Origin: Eutreptiella sp. 'Long Island Sound 2002'
Lineage: Eukaryota; Euglenozoa; Euglenophyceae; Eutreptiales; Eutreptiaceae
NCBI GenBank assembly: GCA_964036045.1
Contig: OZ038384.1
Coordinates: forward strand, 62,965,355-63,029,354
Direction of reading: 5' to 3'
Length of the DNA stretch: 64,000 bases
The position numbers and the translations under genes were made by a program. Numbering within the stretch: the first letter of the stretch is position 1; each line of letters opens with the position of its first letter. Below, piece after piece: positions 1-10,246 of the stretch. Under the pieces are notes generated by a model. That model saw only the letters and a program-made list of their open reading frames with translations, ran no database searches and was not told where the DNA came from.

Positions 1-208
1 ATGCAGCCCACGCGAACTGTTCCCCCCCGCTGACACAAACCCACACGACCTCGCACATTGCAGGACCCGGGCCCAGCCGAGCCCAGAAAGAGAAGGCCGC
101 AGCCCCGCGCCTCCCTCCCCCGCCGCAGCCGACCAGATCGGCCCGCCGGGCCGCCAGGTCACGACCGGGCCCCCCCAGCCGCCCGCCCCCAACCTACAAC
201 CCGGGGAC

Positions 209-2464
209 ATGCCCTCCATCCTCCCCGCCGTGGCCGCGGCAGAAGCCGCCGCCCGCAAGCCCGCCCGCATCACAGCCCAACCCGCGTCCACCACCTCCTC
301 CTCGTCCTCAGCCTCGTCCACCTCCTCCACCTCATCCTCCGACCCCCCCCTCCCCGCCAAACTCATCCTCAAGGCCACGGCGAAAGCCAAAGCCGCGGCC
401 GCACGCACCAACCCCCCAACCCCCACACAGGCGACTCAGGCACCCCGGCAACCCACCGGGACGACCCCCGACCCGGCAACGACGCCCTCACACCTCCGGA
501 CAGAGGTACTCCTCAACCTGGAACCGGACCCCAACCCCAAACCCGACCCCAAACCCAAACCGGACCCCAACCCCAAACCCAACCCCAAACCCAAGCCGGC
601 GCCCACGCGACCACACACAACACCGCATACGCAACGACACAAAACCACCCGATACCACCCCCGCCCAGGCCCTCGCCCAAACCAGGACCCCCCACCCACC
701 ACGACCCGCGCCCCCCTCCCGCCGGCACCCACCACCACCGCGGAGACGGCCACCCAGCACGACCCCCTCCAAACCCGCGTCAAAATCCCCGTCATCAAAC
801 GCCCCGTCATCCATCCCCCACAAACCACCACCACCGCCGGCCAAACCGACCCAGGGACGTGGGACCCCTCAACCATCATCACCGTCAAGCCCGCCCCCCA
901 ACCCTTCCTCCATGCCCACCACATAGTGCAGCCCCGGGGACTGCCCACGATGCCCAACCCCCCACCCCCACAAGGGGGACCGGAAAACCCACAAGGACTC
1001 CATGGGCCATACCCGCAACACCAACCCCACCACTACACACACCACCACCACCAGCGGCCCCACCACCACCACTACCAACACCACCCCCACCACTACCACT
1101 GCCCACCGCCCTACCCCACCGGGCCGCAACCCCCCGTACACCAACAGCACCAACGGACGGGATGGCAGCCGCCGAACGCCCCGCTCGCGTACCCACCCCC
1201 CCCGTACCAGCCACCACCCCCGTACCAGCCGTACCCCCGCGGCCACCATCCGATGGCCGAGGGGGCCCCATGGACGACGGGGGATCTCCCCCCCCAACCA
1301 GCACCGCGTGACGCCCCGTACCCCCCCGGCCACCATCCGATGGCCGAAGGGGCCCCAAGGACGACGGGGGACCTCCCCCCCCAAGCGGCGCCGCGCGAGC
1401 CCCCCCAGAGGCCGCCGACGCTTCCGGACTGGCCCGACTCGAGCGACGAGGGCCGGTCCCGCAAGCGGCGGCGCTCCCTCTCCCCCCCCGCACGGCACAC
1501 TCGCCCACGGCGCCCACACTCCCACCGCGCCTCAACCACCCACTCGCGCCGCTCCCGCTCCCCCAGGTACCACCACGACCCCCAGGGACCCCGCTCCCGT
1601 CGCTCCCGCTCCCCCGGGCTCCACCACGAGCGCCACCGCCGCCCCATGTCCCCCTCCCCCTCCCCCCACCGGCCACCCAGCCCCCGCCACCACCACTTCC
1701 GCTCCCCCCGACGCAGCCAGGCACGCCGCCACCGCCCCACGTCCACCTCCCCCTCCCCCCACACGCCCCGCCGGGCTCCCCGTTCCCCCCGCCACCCGTA
1801 CCCATCCACCACCCCCAGCCCCCGCCACCACCACTCCCGCTCCCCCGGACGCCACCGAGCGCGCCACCGCCGCCCCATGTCCACCTCCCCCTCCCGCTCC
1901 CCCCTCCGCCCGTACCCGTCCTCCACCCCCAGCCCCCGCCGCCGCCACTCCCGCTCCCCCGGGCACCGCCACCCCCGCCACCACCGCAGGTCCACATCTT
2001 CCCCCCGCCGCTCCAGGACCCCAGGCACGGACCCCTCCCCCCCCCGGGCCCCCGCCTACCTCGCCTGGTGGTCTCCCTCCGCTCTGCAGGAGCTCCGCCG
2101 CTGGGTGAAATGGGCCGGGGGAGCGGGAAGACACAGAGGGGTACACACGGTGCATACCTTCGAGGAGGTGCGCACCCGCACCCCCGCAAACCCCAATGAG
2201 GCCGCCCCGGAGGCCATCATGCCGCAAGCGGCATGGGAGGCCCTCCTCCGCGATGCGGTCCAGGGCCTCCGCCCCCCCTACACCCCCCAAGCCCTCCGCC
2301 GGTGGCTCCAGGCCACCCACCCCCAAGCCTGGGCCACCGGCGCCCCCTCCCCACCCCGCCCCTCCCACCACCACCACACCAGGAAGGGGCAGGACAAGGG
2401 CAAGGGAAGGGCAAGGGACACCAAGGACCACACAGGCAAGAGGGCACGGAAGGACCCCAAGTGA
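209..2464 (+). CDS. Pro/His-rich, Arg-Ser-repeat protein, possible retroelement ORF1
   Basis: A 751-codon ORF starts at the ATG at 209. The N-terminal part is Ala/Ser-rich with a serine run, followed by short Asn/Asp-Pro-Lys-Pro repeats around residues 105-135 and a long Pro/His-rich stretch. From about residue 420 to 610 it is packed with Arg-Ser and Ser-Pro dipeptides like an SR-type RNA-binding tail. Only the last 150 residues have ordinary composition, with Trp/Leu-rich, probably helical segments (for example WWSPSALQELRRWVKWAGG) and a basic Lys/Gly-rich end. The DNA is extremely C-rich on the plus strand, which by itself suppresses stop codons, so length is weak evidence. An RNA-binding ORF1 of the surrounding element would fit its place and basic character, but I recognise no RRM, zinc knuckle or other named domain. 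Confidence 0.4.
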   Translation: MPSILPAVAAAEAAARKPARITAQPASTTSSSSSASSTSSTSSSDPPLPAKLILKATAKAKAAAARTNPPTPTQATQAPRQPTGTTPDPATTPSHLRTEVLLNLEPDPNPKPDPKPKPDPNPKPNPKPKPAPTRPHTTPHTQRHKTTRYHPRPGPRPNQDPPPTTTRAPLPPAPTTTAETATQHDPLQTRVKIPVIKRPVIHPPQTTTTAGQTDPGTWDPSTIITVKPAPQPFLHAHHIVQPRGLPTMPNPPPPQGGPENPQGLHGPYPQHQPHHYTHHHHQRPHHHHYQHHPHHYHCPPPYPTGPQPPVHQQHQRTGWQPPNAPLAYPPPPYQPPPPYQPYPRGHHPMAEGAPWTTGDLPPQPAPRDAPYPPGHHPMAEGAPRTTGDLPPQAAPREPPQRPPTLPDWPDSSDEGRSRKRRRSLSPPARHTRPRRPHSHRASTTHSRRSRSPRYHHDPQGPRSRRSRSPGLHHERHRRPMSPSPSPHRPPSPRHHHFRSPRRSQARRHRPTSTSPSPHTPRRAPRSPRHPYPSTTPSPRHHHSRSPGRHRARHRRPMSTSPSRSPLRPYPSSTPSPRRRHSRSPGHRHPRHHRRSTSSPRRSRTPGTDPSPPRAPAYLAWWSPSALQELRRWVKWAGGAGRHRGVHTVHTFEEVRTRTPANPNEAAPEAIMPQAAWEALLRDAVQGLRPPYTPQALRRWLQATHPQAWATGAPSPPRPSHHHHTRKGQDKGKGRARDTKDHTGKRARKDPK

Positions 2465-2658
2465 GGGCAGGCACACGCAGGGACAGGGCGCCGGAAGCGG
2501 CACCACATGGGGTCAGGACACCACCCAAGAACCAGGAAGGAACGGGAACGGGGACCAAGACACGGAGGAAAAGGGCACCACGACAGCCCCAGAGGACACG
2601 AGACCAAGGCACAGGCCCCCAGGGAGGGCAACCCCACGGACCGTCACGCGACCACACC

Positions 2659-3074
2659 ATGGGCTATAAGGGCCGGGCTGCGCTACCGTCGCGGTTTGAC
2701 GCAGAGTATTGCTACGGGGGCTTGATCTCGGCTGGTCTCACGTCCGTGAGGGCGTCCGTCACCAACCTGTTGCGTCCAGTGGAGGAATGGCACTGCGGCG
2801 GCGCACCGATCCCGTCCATGATGAATATCGAGCATCGCAAGGGGAAGCGAAACGCTGTGATCGATCGCGAAGGCTTTGGTGCTGCTGGACGGTGCCCCCC
2901 TTCAACGCCATCTCCGAGCGCCGTGAAGTCTGGAAGTACCAAGGATACTACCGATGCCCCGGACCCCAGCAGTCCAGCACCGGAGATATGGACATCCCCC
3001 TGACCCTACAGTGTGAGCTCATCCCTACCAGCGGCACCGACCCGGACCCTGCCAGCGCAGCCGAGCTGCAGTGA
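2659..3074 (+). CDS. short hypothetical protein in two frames joined at a C6 run
   Basis: An ATG at 2659 in a good eukaryotic start context (ACCATGG) opens a frame of normal, non-repetitive composition, unlike the C-rich DNA before it. At the run of six C residues at 2895-2900 the coding-like composition moves to the -1 frame and continues to a TGA at 3072-3074. Read through the shift, the product would be about 139 residues, with aromatic and Cys residues spread through it. I do not recognise the family. The shift site has the form C CCC CCT, which fits the X XXY YYZ pattern of programmed -1 frameshifting, but a simple indel in a homopolymer in a decayed element is at least as likely. It lies between the RS-rich ORF and the 3' untranslated part of the element. 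Confidence 0.35.
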
Positions 3075-3860
3075 AAGCCATTCGCCACTCAAACAGCGTT
3101 CGGAAGCCACCTCCACCGTCCGACTCCTGATGTCTGTTTGTCTGCCTTGGAGAAGGAACGCTTTTCCTACACCCCGAGTACACCTGCCTGTCTGCGAGGC
3201 CCGGTGAAGTTTGAGTCCATGGGTGAGAGTCAGTGTGCACGCCCCAAGGACACCGTGATCATTCAGCAGAATTTCCCGAAGACCTAACCGACCCACACAG
3301 GCCAGGCTGACCTCCACTGACCCACCGCGGCACCACGCGAGACCACGGCACACCACACCACAGCGCGCCACAGAGCAACGCACCACAGCACGACGCGACG
3401 CGACGCGGCACAGAGCGGCACAACACGACACAACTGACCCTAACCTGAGGGACTAACCGAAGCCAGCCACCGCACACCCGGGAAGGCGCCGCGCCACCAC
3501 GCCACACACCGGCACCACAGGCCACACACGGGACCACAGAGCGCCAGGCGACAACGGTGACGGACCACCCAGAAGATTACAGCCGGCACCGCGGAGGGGT
3601 AAGGACACGAGCAACCCCAGCCCCCTAACCCAAAACCACAAGCAGCCGCCTGGCGCAGCCGCCCAGCCGGCAGAGCCAGGACCTAACCCAGCAAGAAGGG
3701 GCGCCGAGCCCACAGTGTACAGAGCCCACCCGACCCATGGGGCCGGAACATGGCCACACAGAACGCAACTGAAAACACCAGCCCGGAAGACAACACTGAA
3801 TACAGGCCAGTGCGTGCGCCAGCCCAGGGAAGGCAGAGGGAGGAACAGGCAAGCCCCCCC
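3075..3860 (+). other. 3' non-coding part of the element
   Basis: No supported gene. The stretch 3300-3450 is low-complexity CACACGA/GCGCCA-type sequence. Long ORFs on the opposite strand here are shadows of the purine-rich strand. Confidence 0.5.
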
Positions 3861-3862
3861 CC

Positions 3863-4202
3863 AAAAAAAAAAAAAAAGGAGGGGGGAAGGGGAAAAGGCA
3901 CGAAAACAGCCCACAGCCGCCCAACCACCCGCCAACACAGGCGGCCAGGCCCCCCCCCCAGAAAAAAAAAAAAAAAAAAAAAGGGGGGACCCCCGCAGAG
4001 GCACAGGCGAACCACCCACCCAAAACCGGCAACACCAAGCCAGTAACAGCGGACCACGGGGAAAAGGAAAAAAAAAAAAAAAAAAGAGAGCCACCAGCCC
4101 AGCCCAAAAGAAAGGGGATGGAGGGACAGCAACCACAAAGCCCAGAAAAAAAAAAAAAAAGAAAAGAAAAAACCAAAGCAAAAAAAAAAAAAAAAAAAAA
4201 AA
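3863..4202 (+). repeat. five internal oligo(A) tracts
   Basis: Runs of 15 to 23 A residues lie at 3863-3877, 3962-3982, 4068-4085, 4146-4160 and 4180-4202, separated by C/G-rich DNA. The second copy of the element has corresponding T tracts near 15794-15808 and 15900-15917 on the plus strand. The tracts are therefore part of the element and not five separate poly(A) insertions. Long Phe-rich ORFs on the minus strand come from these tracts. Confidence 0.75.
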
Positions 4203-4978
4203 CACACCCCGACAACCCAGCCAAGACGGACTGGGCACAGGCGAGACCCGGGCCCGGCACACACGCCCACACCGCGCGCCGGAACCGGAAACGGCGGGGG
4301 GCAAGCGGGGCGCCCACGAAACCACACACGTCCCAAAAGCAGACCGAAACCGAAGCCCAACCACGAACACCACAAATAGCCGACACTAGGGGGACAACAC
4401 CACAAATCGAGCCCAAAAACACCCACCCTAAACCCCAGCCAGGACAGACGGGGTTAACAAAACCCGCACCCAACCGCCAACCGGACCCAAACACAGACAC
4501 CACACAACAGTAGGAAACCCAGTGCCCACAGCCCGGGCACTGAGGCAGCCCGTGCCATGCAGGTGACCCGGCCAAACGAGATCCGGAGCCCGGGGGTAAG
4601 GCTGCATCCTAAGGCCTGCGCTGCTTTGGGACTCGAGGCGGAGCGTGCGACACCCAAGCGCCTCGGAACCCTAGTACCAGGAACGTGCATGCACGCCTTG
4701 GGAACGGGATACGCCAGGAAGTCCGGTGAACCCCTAGGGTTCCGCCCAAAGGAGGGGACGTGCGCAAGCACGGGGGCACACCCTCCCGGCGAGACAAGTA
4801 TGTCACGCTGGCGGCGATCAGCCCTCCCGGCGTAGCCCGGGGCCGCTTTGTTGGGGGCCAACAAGTCAGGTCTAGCGGGAAGTAAGCCGCCTCCCCTCTT
4901 CACGCGCGAAGCCTCTTCCTGTTCGTCACAGGGGCGACGCCAGGGGGAACCATGGGGCGCCTCTCCACGACCGAGTGC

Positions 4979-4994
4979 ACCTACCTACCTACCT
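4979..4994 (+). repeat. (ACCT)4 tail marking the element 3' end
   Basis: Four ACCT units end the homology with the copy at 14995-16107, whose tail is the slightly diverged complement. The flanking sequences after the tails are unrelated, so this is the element boundary. Confidence 0.7.
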
Positions 4995-5889
4995 CCCTGG
5001 AGAGGTGGGAATGTGTCGAATCGCACCTCATTTCGTCGACCTCGTCGTCGTTCCGACCCCAGACGCCTGACGGACCAGCGTGCGGATGCACATTCTGCCG
5101 TCTCTCCTCGGCGATGATGGCCATCTGCACCATCACGGCGGCCTGGTGGTCGAACTGGTCCAGCAGTTCTTCCCAGTCCTCTTGCTCCTGCAACTGGGCG
5201 TCGAATCTCGACCGGCCGCTGTCCCTGAGGAACTGGCACGACGCCCTGAACCAGTCCCTCAGGCGGCCACGATAGCCCGCCTCCGCCAGCAGCCAATTCT
5301 GCCTGTGCAGGAATTCCTCATTCCAGATCTGCTGGAAGTGGTTTTCCCAGTAATCACCACTAATTCCAGTGTCAGACTGCTCTCCTTCGCTGCTGCTGTC
5401 TTCCAGATCAGGCAAAGCGTGAGAGGAGGAACCAGATTCACTCGAGGAGGGAGATTCTCGACCGGGTTTAAGGTTGGGTGGGGCGTTCATACAACAATCA
5501 GCACAGGTATGAACTCCAGGCCAATGCCTATGGCCACAGTAAGGGCACTCTGATGGTTGATCTTCGGCTTGCTGGGGAGATGCCACGAATGTAACCTCAG
5601 GGGGAACACGCAGCGACCCAGATGGAGTAATAGCCCCGCTAAAGTCCGACGATCTCAGAGTATCAGTGGAGATTCCAGAAGCAGAGTCATGATTTCCTCT
5701 GCTACCATGTAACCGCTGCATAGTGGTTGATCTTTGTTGTAACTGCGAAGCCTGTAGCCTTGATGCCCCAGGGGTCGTAACGCCCGACACTGCCCCTGAT
5801 ATCTCCGAACCCACATAACCCTCTTCGGACCCATATCCAGCCTCTGGGAGCGACATGTGCGAAGCACTTGTAAGTCCTTTGAACTCCAT
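4995..5889 (-). CDS. hypothetical protein with a Cys/His cluster, interrupted by the element
   Basis: The ATG at 5889 opens a frame of about 300 codons that runs leftwards into the 3' tail of the non-LTR-like element and stops there. The true C-terminus is therefore probably missing and would lie before the window. The N-terminal third is Ser/Gly/Thr-rich. A cluster with the spacing C-x2-C-G-H-x-H, followed by H-x-C-x2-C-C, near residues 115-135 looks like a metal-binding site. An acidic serine-rich linker follows, then a helical region rich in Trp, Gln, Glu and Phe with many aromatic residues. No named domain is recognised. Composition is balanced and unlike the satellites around it, which supports a real gene. 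It could be a host gene or a gag-like protein of another element. Confidence 0.45.
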
Positions 5890-6539
5890 GGTGGAATATG
5901 AAGAGTACGAAAACCCGGTCTACAAAAATGGAGCAGACATGGAATCTCAATGCGCATTCATCGCAACTAATGACACGATGTGAAATCATTCGAAATAATT
6001 TAAATAAATCCGATTGGGAAATCACGAAAGACAAATGCGACTCGACGCGCGCTCACAGGCGACATCTGGCGGCGAACGGAAAACATGAAAACAAGCGGAA
6101 AATTTACTGCACTAATGTACATCTGTGAATCATTGAAATTCTGATCACATCAGTGTATAATTGAGTGCTGTCACTGCTGCCGTTACAGCACAAAGATGGC
6201 CAATCCCACAAGCGCGACGTATTCCCACTTTGGCACCGTAGAAAAAATGATCCGATACGTCAGGTATGCAATGAGCAGCGTGGCCATTTGGCTGGAGTAT
6301 GTGGCGAAGGCGGAATAGAAACCCATGATGTCACAGCCAGTGGAATCGCCCCAAAATGAGCCCTGGATGGCCGTACCAATACATTGCGGCAGGCAGGGAA
6401 CGCACCTGATTATAGAACACGGTGCGTGCAGTTTGAGATTACTTGACTACCTTGACACCACCCTTGTGTACGAAGAACTTTACCCGATCCTCGCGGATAC
6501 TGTGGGAGTTGTCTTGTTGGGTTCCACAAACCATTCAGG
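5890..6539. other. no gene seen
   Basis: AT-rich sequence upstream of the minus-strand ORF. It may hold that gene's promoter, but I see no clear TATA box or other defined site. Short frames here have no recognisable content. Confidence 0.4.
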
Positions 6540-8240
6540 TTGGTAATCACAGCGAAATCACAACGAAATCACTCTAATCCACATTTGTGGCTTCAAAAGT
6601 GCAAATATGGCTATTCAGGGGCACTTTTTGCAGCCTCCGGACGATTATCTTGAGTAAAAGGCATGTAGGGTCACAATTTGTTGTTTGGCAAGCCTAACCG
6701 AGCTCTAGGGAAAAATTTCATTAACGCCAAATCACACGAAAGCACAACGACATCAATGAAATCAACCATCGCGGGTTCAAAAGTGCAAATACAGCTGTTT
6801 GGGAGATTGTTGCCACCAAGTGTTTCTAGCACATTGCCTAAGCCGGCTCTTTGGGTTGCCATCCAACGCGCGTTGCAATGCACGGTTTTTGCTTTGCAAG
6901 TTCTGATGTGTGTTGTGTGTTGTGTGTGTGATATTTCATCTGCCCATAACGAGACACATGACATGGGCAACAATCCAATTTGAAACCGGATGAAAATTTC
7001 CCCATACCTCGTTAGGTCACAAACATGATATGAGTGCAATGTGGGCAATGAAACAATGGCAGCGCAAACACAAAGCCAGGCAATGTTCTCAAACTGCCTC
7101 AATTACGTCAATTATTACGGGTTGGAAATGTGGCAGGTTTGAGGGGGCTTTAGCACCCTCCAATCATTTATCTTGAGCAAAGAGCATTTGGGGGCCTTAT
7201 TTTCTGGTTTACCAGGCCCGAACCAACCTTAGGGACGAGGTTGAACAACTTAAAATCTCATGACATCTCCCCTAAATCTACCAATACTAGAATTACTCGT
7301 TAAAACGGGCAAATATGGCTGTTTTGGAGGCAATTTTGGCACCCACCGTTCATTAATCATGAGCCAAGAGCATTTAGGGTCACATATGGTGGTTTGCCAA
7401 GGCCGAACTAACCTTAGGAACAAGGTTGAGCAATTTGAAATCCAATGATACCTCCCCTAAAGCTACTTACACGAGTATTACATGTTAAATACGGCAAATA
7501 TGGCTGTTTTGAGGCAATTTTGGCTCCCGCCGTTCATTCATCCTGAGCCAAGAGCATTTAGGGTCACAAATGGTGGTTTGCCAAGGCCCAACTAACCTAG
7601 GGAACAAGGTTGAGCAATTTCAAATCTCATGACACTTCCCCTAAATCTACTTATACTAGAATTAGACGTCAAACAGGGCAAATAAGGCTGTTTTGAGGCA
7701 ATTTTGGCACCCACCGTTGATATATCTTGATGCAAGAGCATGCAGGGTCACATATGGTGTTTTGCCAAGGCCAAGCTAACCTTAGGAACAAGGTGGAGCA
7801 ATTTGAAATCTCATGATACCTCCCCTAAATCTACTTATACTAGAATTAGACGTCAAACAAGGCAAATGTGGCTGTTTTGAGGCAATTTTGGCACCCGCCG
7901 TTGATACATCTTGATTCAAGAGCATGTAGGGTCACATATGGTGTTTTGCCAAGGCCAAACTAAACTTAGCAACAAGGGTGAGCAATTTGAAATCTCATGA
8001 CACCTCCCCCAAATCTACTTATGCGAGATTTACAAGTGAAAAAGGGCAAATATGGCTGTTTTGGGGCAATTTTGGCACCCGCCACTCAATTATCTTGATG
8101 CACCACCATTTAGGGTCAAATATTCTGGTTTGCTAAGGCCAAACTAACCTTAGGGAGAACCTTGACCGATTTGAAATCTCATGAGACCTCCCCGAAATCC
8201 ACTTATGCCACTTTCTTCGTGAAAAAGTGCTAAAAAAGGC
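6540..8240 (+). repeat. diverged satellite, period 184-185 bp
   Basis: The motif around GCAAATATGGCTGTTTTG recurs at 6603, 6787, 7126, 7311, 7496, 7680, 7864 and 8048. Most spacings are 184 or 185 bp, except 6787-7126, which contains a partial or rearranged copy. Other conserved blocks in each unit are GGCAATTTTGGCACCC, a TTTAGGGTCA block and AATCTCATGA. The outer copies, particularly on the left, are more diverged. No ORF is conserved between units. Confidence 0.85.
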
Positions 8241-9953
8241 CCGAAAAGGCGGTATTTTGGAAATATCTCCCTAAAGGTTGATGGGATGACCGTGTTTTTG
8301 ATCACAGGAGCAGGATACGATGGCGATTGGCAGATTGCGCTTCTTAAATCTGCTTAACTGCGCACAGAATTGGCACAAATCTCGCAAAATGAGTCAAAAA
8401 TGCTTGCGGCGGCGGGAAAATCGCGACTGCGGCGGTTTCAGCGGTAGTCCGGCAACTGAATTTCGGGATCTGGCGACATCGTAAAATCATATGTGATTTG
8501 CGAATTCAGGTTCTAAATCAGTAGAATTGTTCAGATTGTGGTCTGAAAGCAAGAGATTGACCTACTTATCCTTCGAGAACACCACCGCCACTGTAAATAC
8601 GGCTATATACGGTGTGTTGCAGCTTGTGGCCCCCAGGCTATCGCCTTCAGTGAATCTCCGGCAGGGTCTGTTATGGTTTAGCTGCAGGAGTCAAGGTCAG
8701 CATGTCCATCATCATGAATGATTCATCAGGTCAACATTTTCTTAGAATCTGTTAGATGCTCGCGTTGTGAGATAAAAACTCGCCTACCCAAGGTGAACTG
8801 ACTTTTGTTTACTGCTCTAGTGCTCGTTTGCCCACTCTCTCCGTTCCCTCATTACTCTTGATTTCAGCTGAATCCAGCCTTAATCCTGTACATTCCTGCA
8901 TTCCAGGACAGTGTGGTGTCAGTTTGTTGGATTTCTGTAGGATCTAGTGACGGTTTCGTCCAATTGCCCTGCCACGGACCTAGGCAGGACACTTTGCAGT
9001 GAATATATACTATCTCTGTTAACGATTGCTCTCTGTGTGTGATTTGACTCCTTAATCTAGGCCCAATTCAGTGTCAATTGTCTTAATCCCTGGCAATCCT
9101 GAGTACATTTTGGCCATCTGAAGCACATGCTGAACGGTTCATGAGATAAAAGCGGAAACAACACGATGTAGAGTACGTGGAGGACACCATAGCGTGCCCG
9201 CAAGAGTACAAGTTGCTTTAAGCAGGTCATCTGTCCCCAATCCCTGCAGGTAATGTGTAAATTTGGCTGATTTTGCTGAATTGCTCCTCATTCTCGACCG
9301 GGACACGGTTTGGTATCCTTTCGAGATACGTTTACGTGTCTTCGGACCTAAGTTTGTGTCCCTTGGTTGTTTTCCATGTCTCATTCTTGTACATTCTGGT
9401 GTCATTTACCCTGATTCAGTCTCAATCCATTGGGGTGTGAGCAGATCTGGACAGATTTTGCTGCTACAAGGCGCGTTTTTCGGCTTTTCGCCACACTCAC
9501 GCCTTCGTTGACCCGGTAACACACCCCAGTGTGTTCGTGGAGGGGAAGTGTAAGTGCGGCTACCCTCAACCCGCGCAGATCTGAGGTCAATTCAGGTGAA
9601 TCAATGCACCCCCATTCAGCCAGATTCAGCTCATTTCCGTACATTTACTTATTGGGGGGCTCCCAAATTTTTACCCGAACAGTTCCTGCATATTATGGAC
9701 ACGCCGGATTCAATTCTGGTGTCCGTTGCGGCTGACATGGTCGCGTTCCACTGATTTGTTGGAATCGCCAGCGCGCTTGCGCACATCAAATCAGCCAAAT
9801 ATTTTTTCAAAATCGAATTTTTCATGAATGATACAGGAAGAATTATCCGGAATTATATGTAGCATATTATCCGCCTACATTTTCTTGTAGACTGGGATTT
9901 TTTGTAAGTTCATATCTTCATCTTCATTGTCTTCACTGTCGTGCTTGTACCTC
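8241..9953. other. no gene seen
   Basis: Mixed-composition intergenic DNA. Short frames at 9139-9405 and 9263-9511 overlap on opposite strands and have no recognisable content. No strong repeat was noticed. Confidence 0.4.
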
Positions 9954-10142
9954 ATGGACCCCAAGGGCAAGGCCACCGCACCGACCCCTCCATACCGCCG
10001 GGACGCAAAGAAGGGATACCTGCCCTCCGTTTCCTTTCCCCATGCCGGCCCTGAGCCGTCCGGCTGGGCTCCGCGGAGCTTTCTCAAAGGGAATAGCTTA
10101 GACCACCCCACGTTCTATAAGAGAACGGGTGGAGTTCCTTAA
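9954..10142 (+). CDS. small hypothetical ORF, 62 codons
   Basis: From the ATG at 9954 the frame has a coding-like preference for C or G at third positions in its first half and encodes a basic, Pro/Gly-rich peptide with several aromatic residues. It is preceded by a TC-rich stretch that could be an intron acceptor region, so it may be an exon. The opposite strand is also open here (9875-10111), so the call is weak. No family is recognised. It lies about 1 kb beyond the 3' end of the gypsy relic and could be part of that element's long terminal region. Confidence 0.15.
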   Translation: MDPKGKATAPTPPYRRDAKKGYLPSVSFPHAGPEPSGWAPRSFLKGNSLDHPTFYKRTGGVP

Positions 10143-10156
10143 CCTTGCTTGCTTGT

Positions 10157-10246
10157 ACTTGGGTTTGGGGACAGTGTATTATAGGGCTACCTGAGAAGCG
10201 TATAATACGTGGAGGTAGTCTTGGTTCCTCAGTCTCAAACCCAAGT
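10157..10246. repeat. 90-bp segment bounded by an 11-bp inverted repeat
   Basis: ACTTGGGTTTG at 10157-10167 is matched perfectly by CAAACCCAAGT at 10236-10246. A second, shorter inverted pair (CTACCT and AGGTAG) lies inside. It could be a small hairpin or the remains of a miniature inverted-repeat element. No target duplication was identified. Confidence 0.4.

Larger units (their letters stand above)
1..4994 (+). mobile_element. non-LTR-like retroelement, copy 1, 5' end outside window
   Basis: The 3' end of this element is defined by comparison with a second copy in opposite orientation at 14995-16107. The two are clearly alike from about 3902 to the end, closest over the last 450 bases, and both stop in a short simple-repeat tail of ACCT units. 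A variable 5' end, a fixed 3' end and a tandem-repeat tail are typical of non-LTR (LINE-type) elements. No reverse transcriptase is visible in the window, so any enzyme ORF would lie before position 1, or the element is non-autonomous. That 1-3900 belongs to the same element is inferred from continuity, since copy 2 does not cover it. It is inserted into the minus-strand ORF at 4995-5889. Confidence 0.55.

Noticed and set aside
885-2189. Gly/Arg/Trp-rich minus-strand ORF of 434 codons
   Set aside because: Complement of the C-rich coding strand; composition is pure Gly/Arg low complexity.
3453-4575. Phe/Trp/Gly-rich minus-strand ORFs of 250-316 codons
   Set aside because: They come from oligo(A) tracts and purine-rich DNA of the element read backwards. 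The Phe runs are the A tracts.
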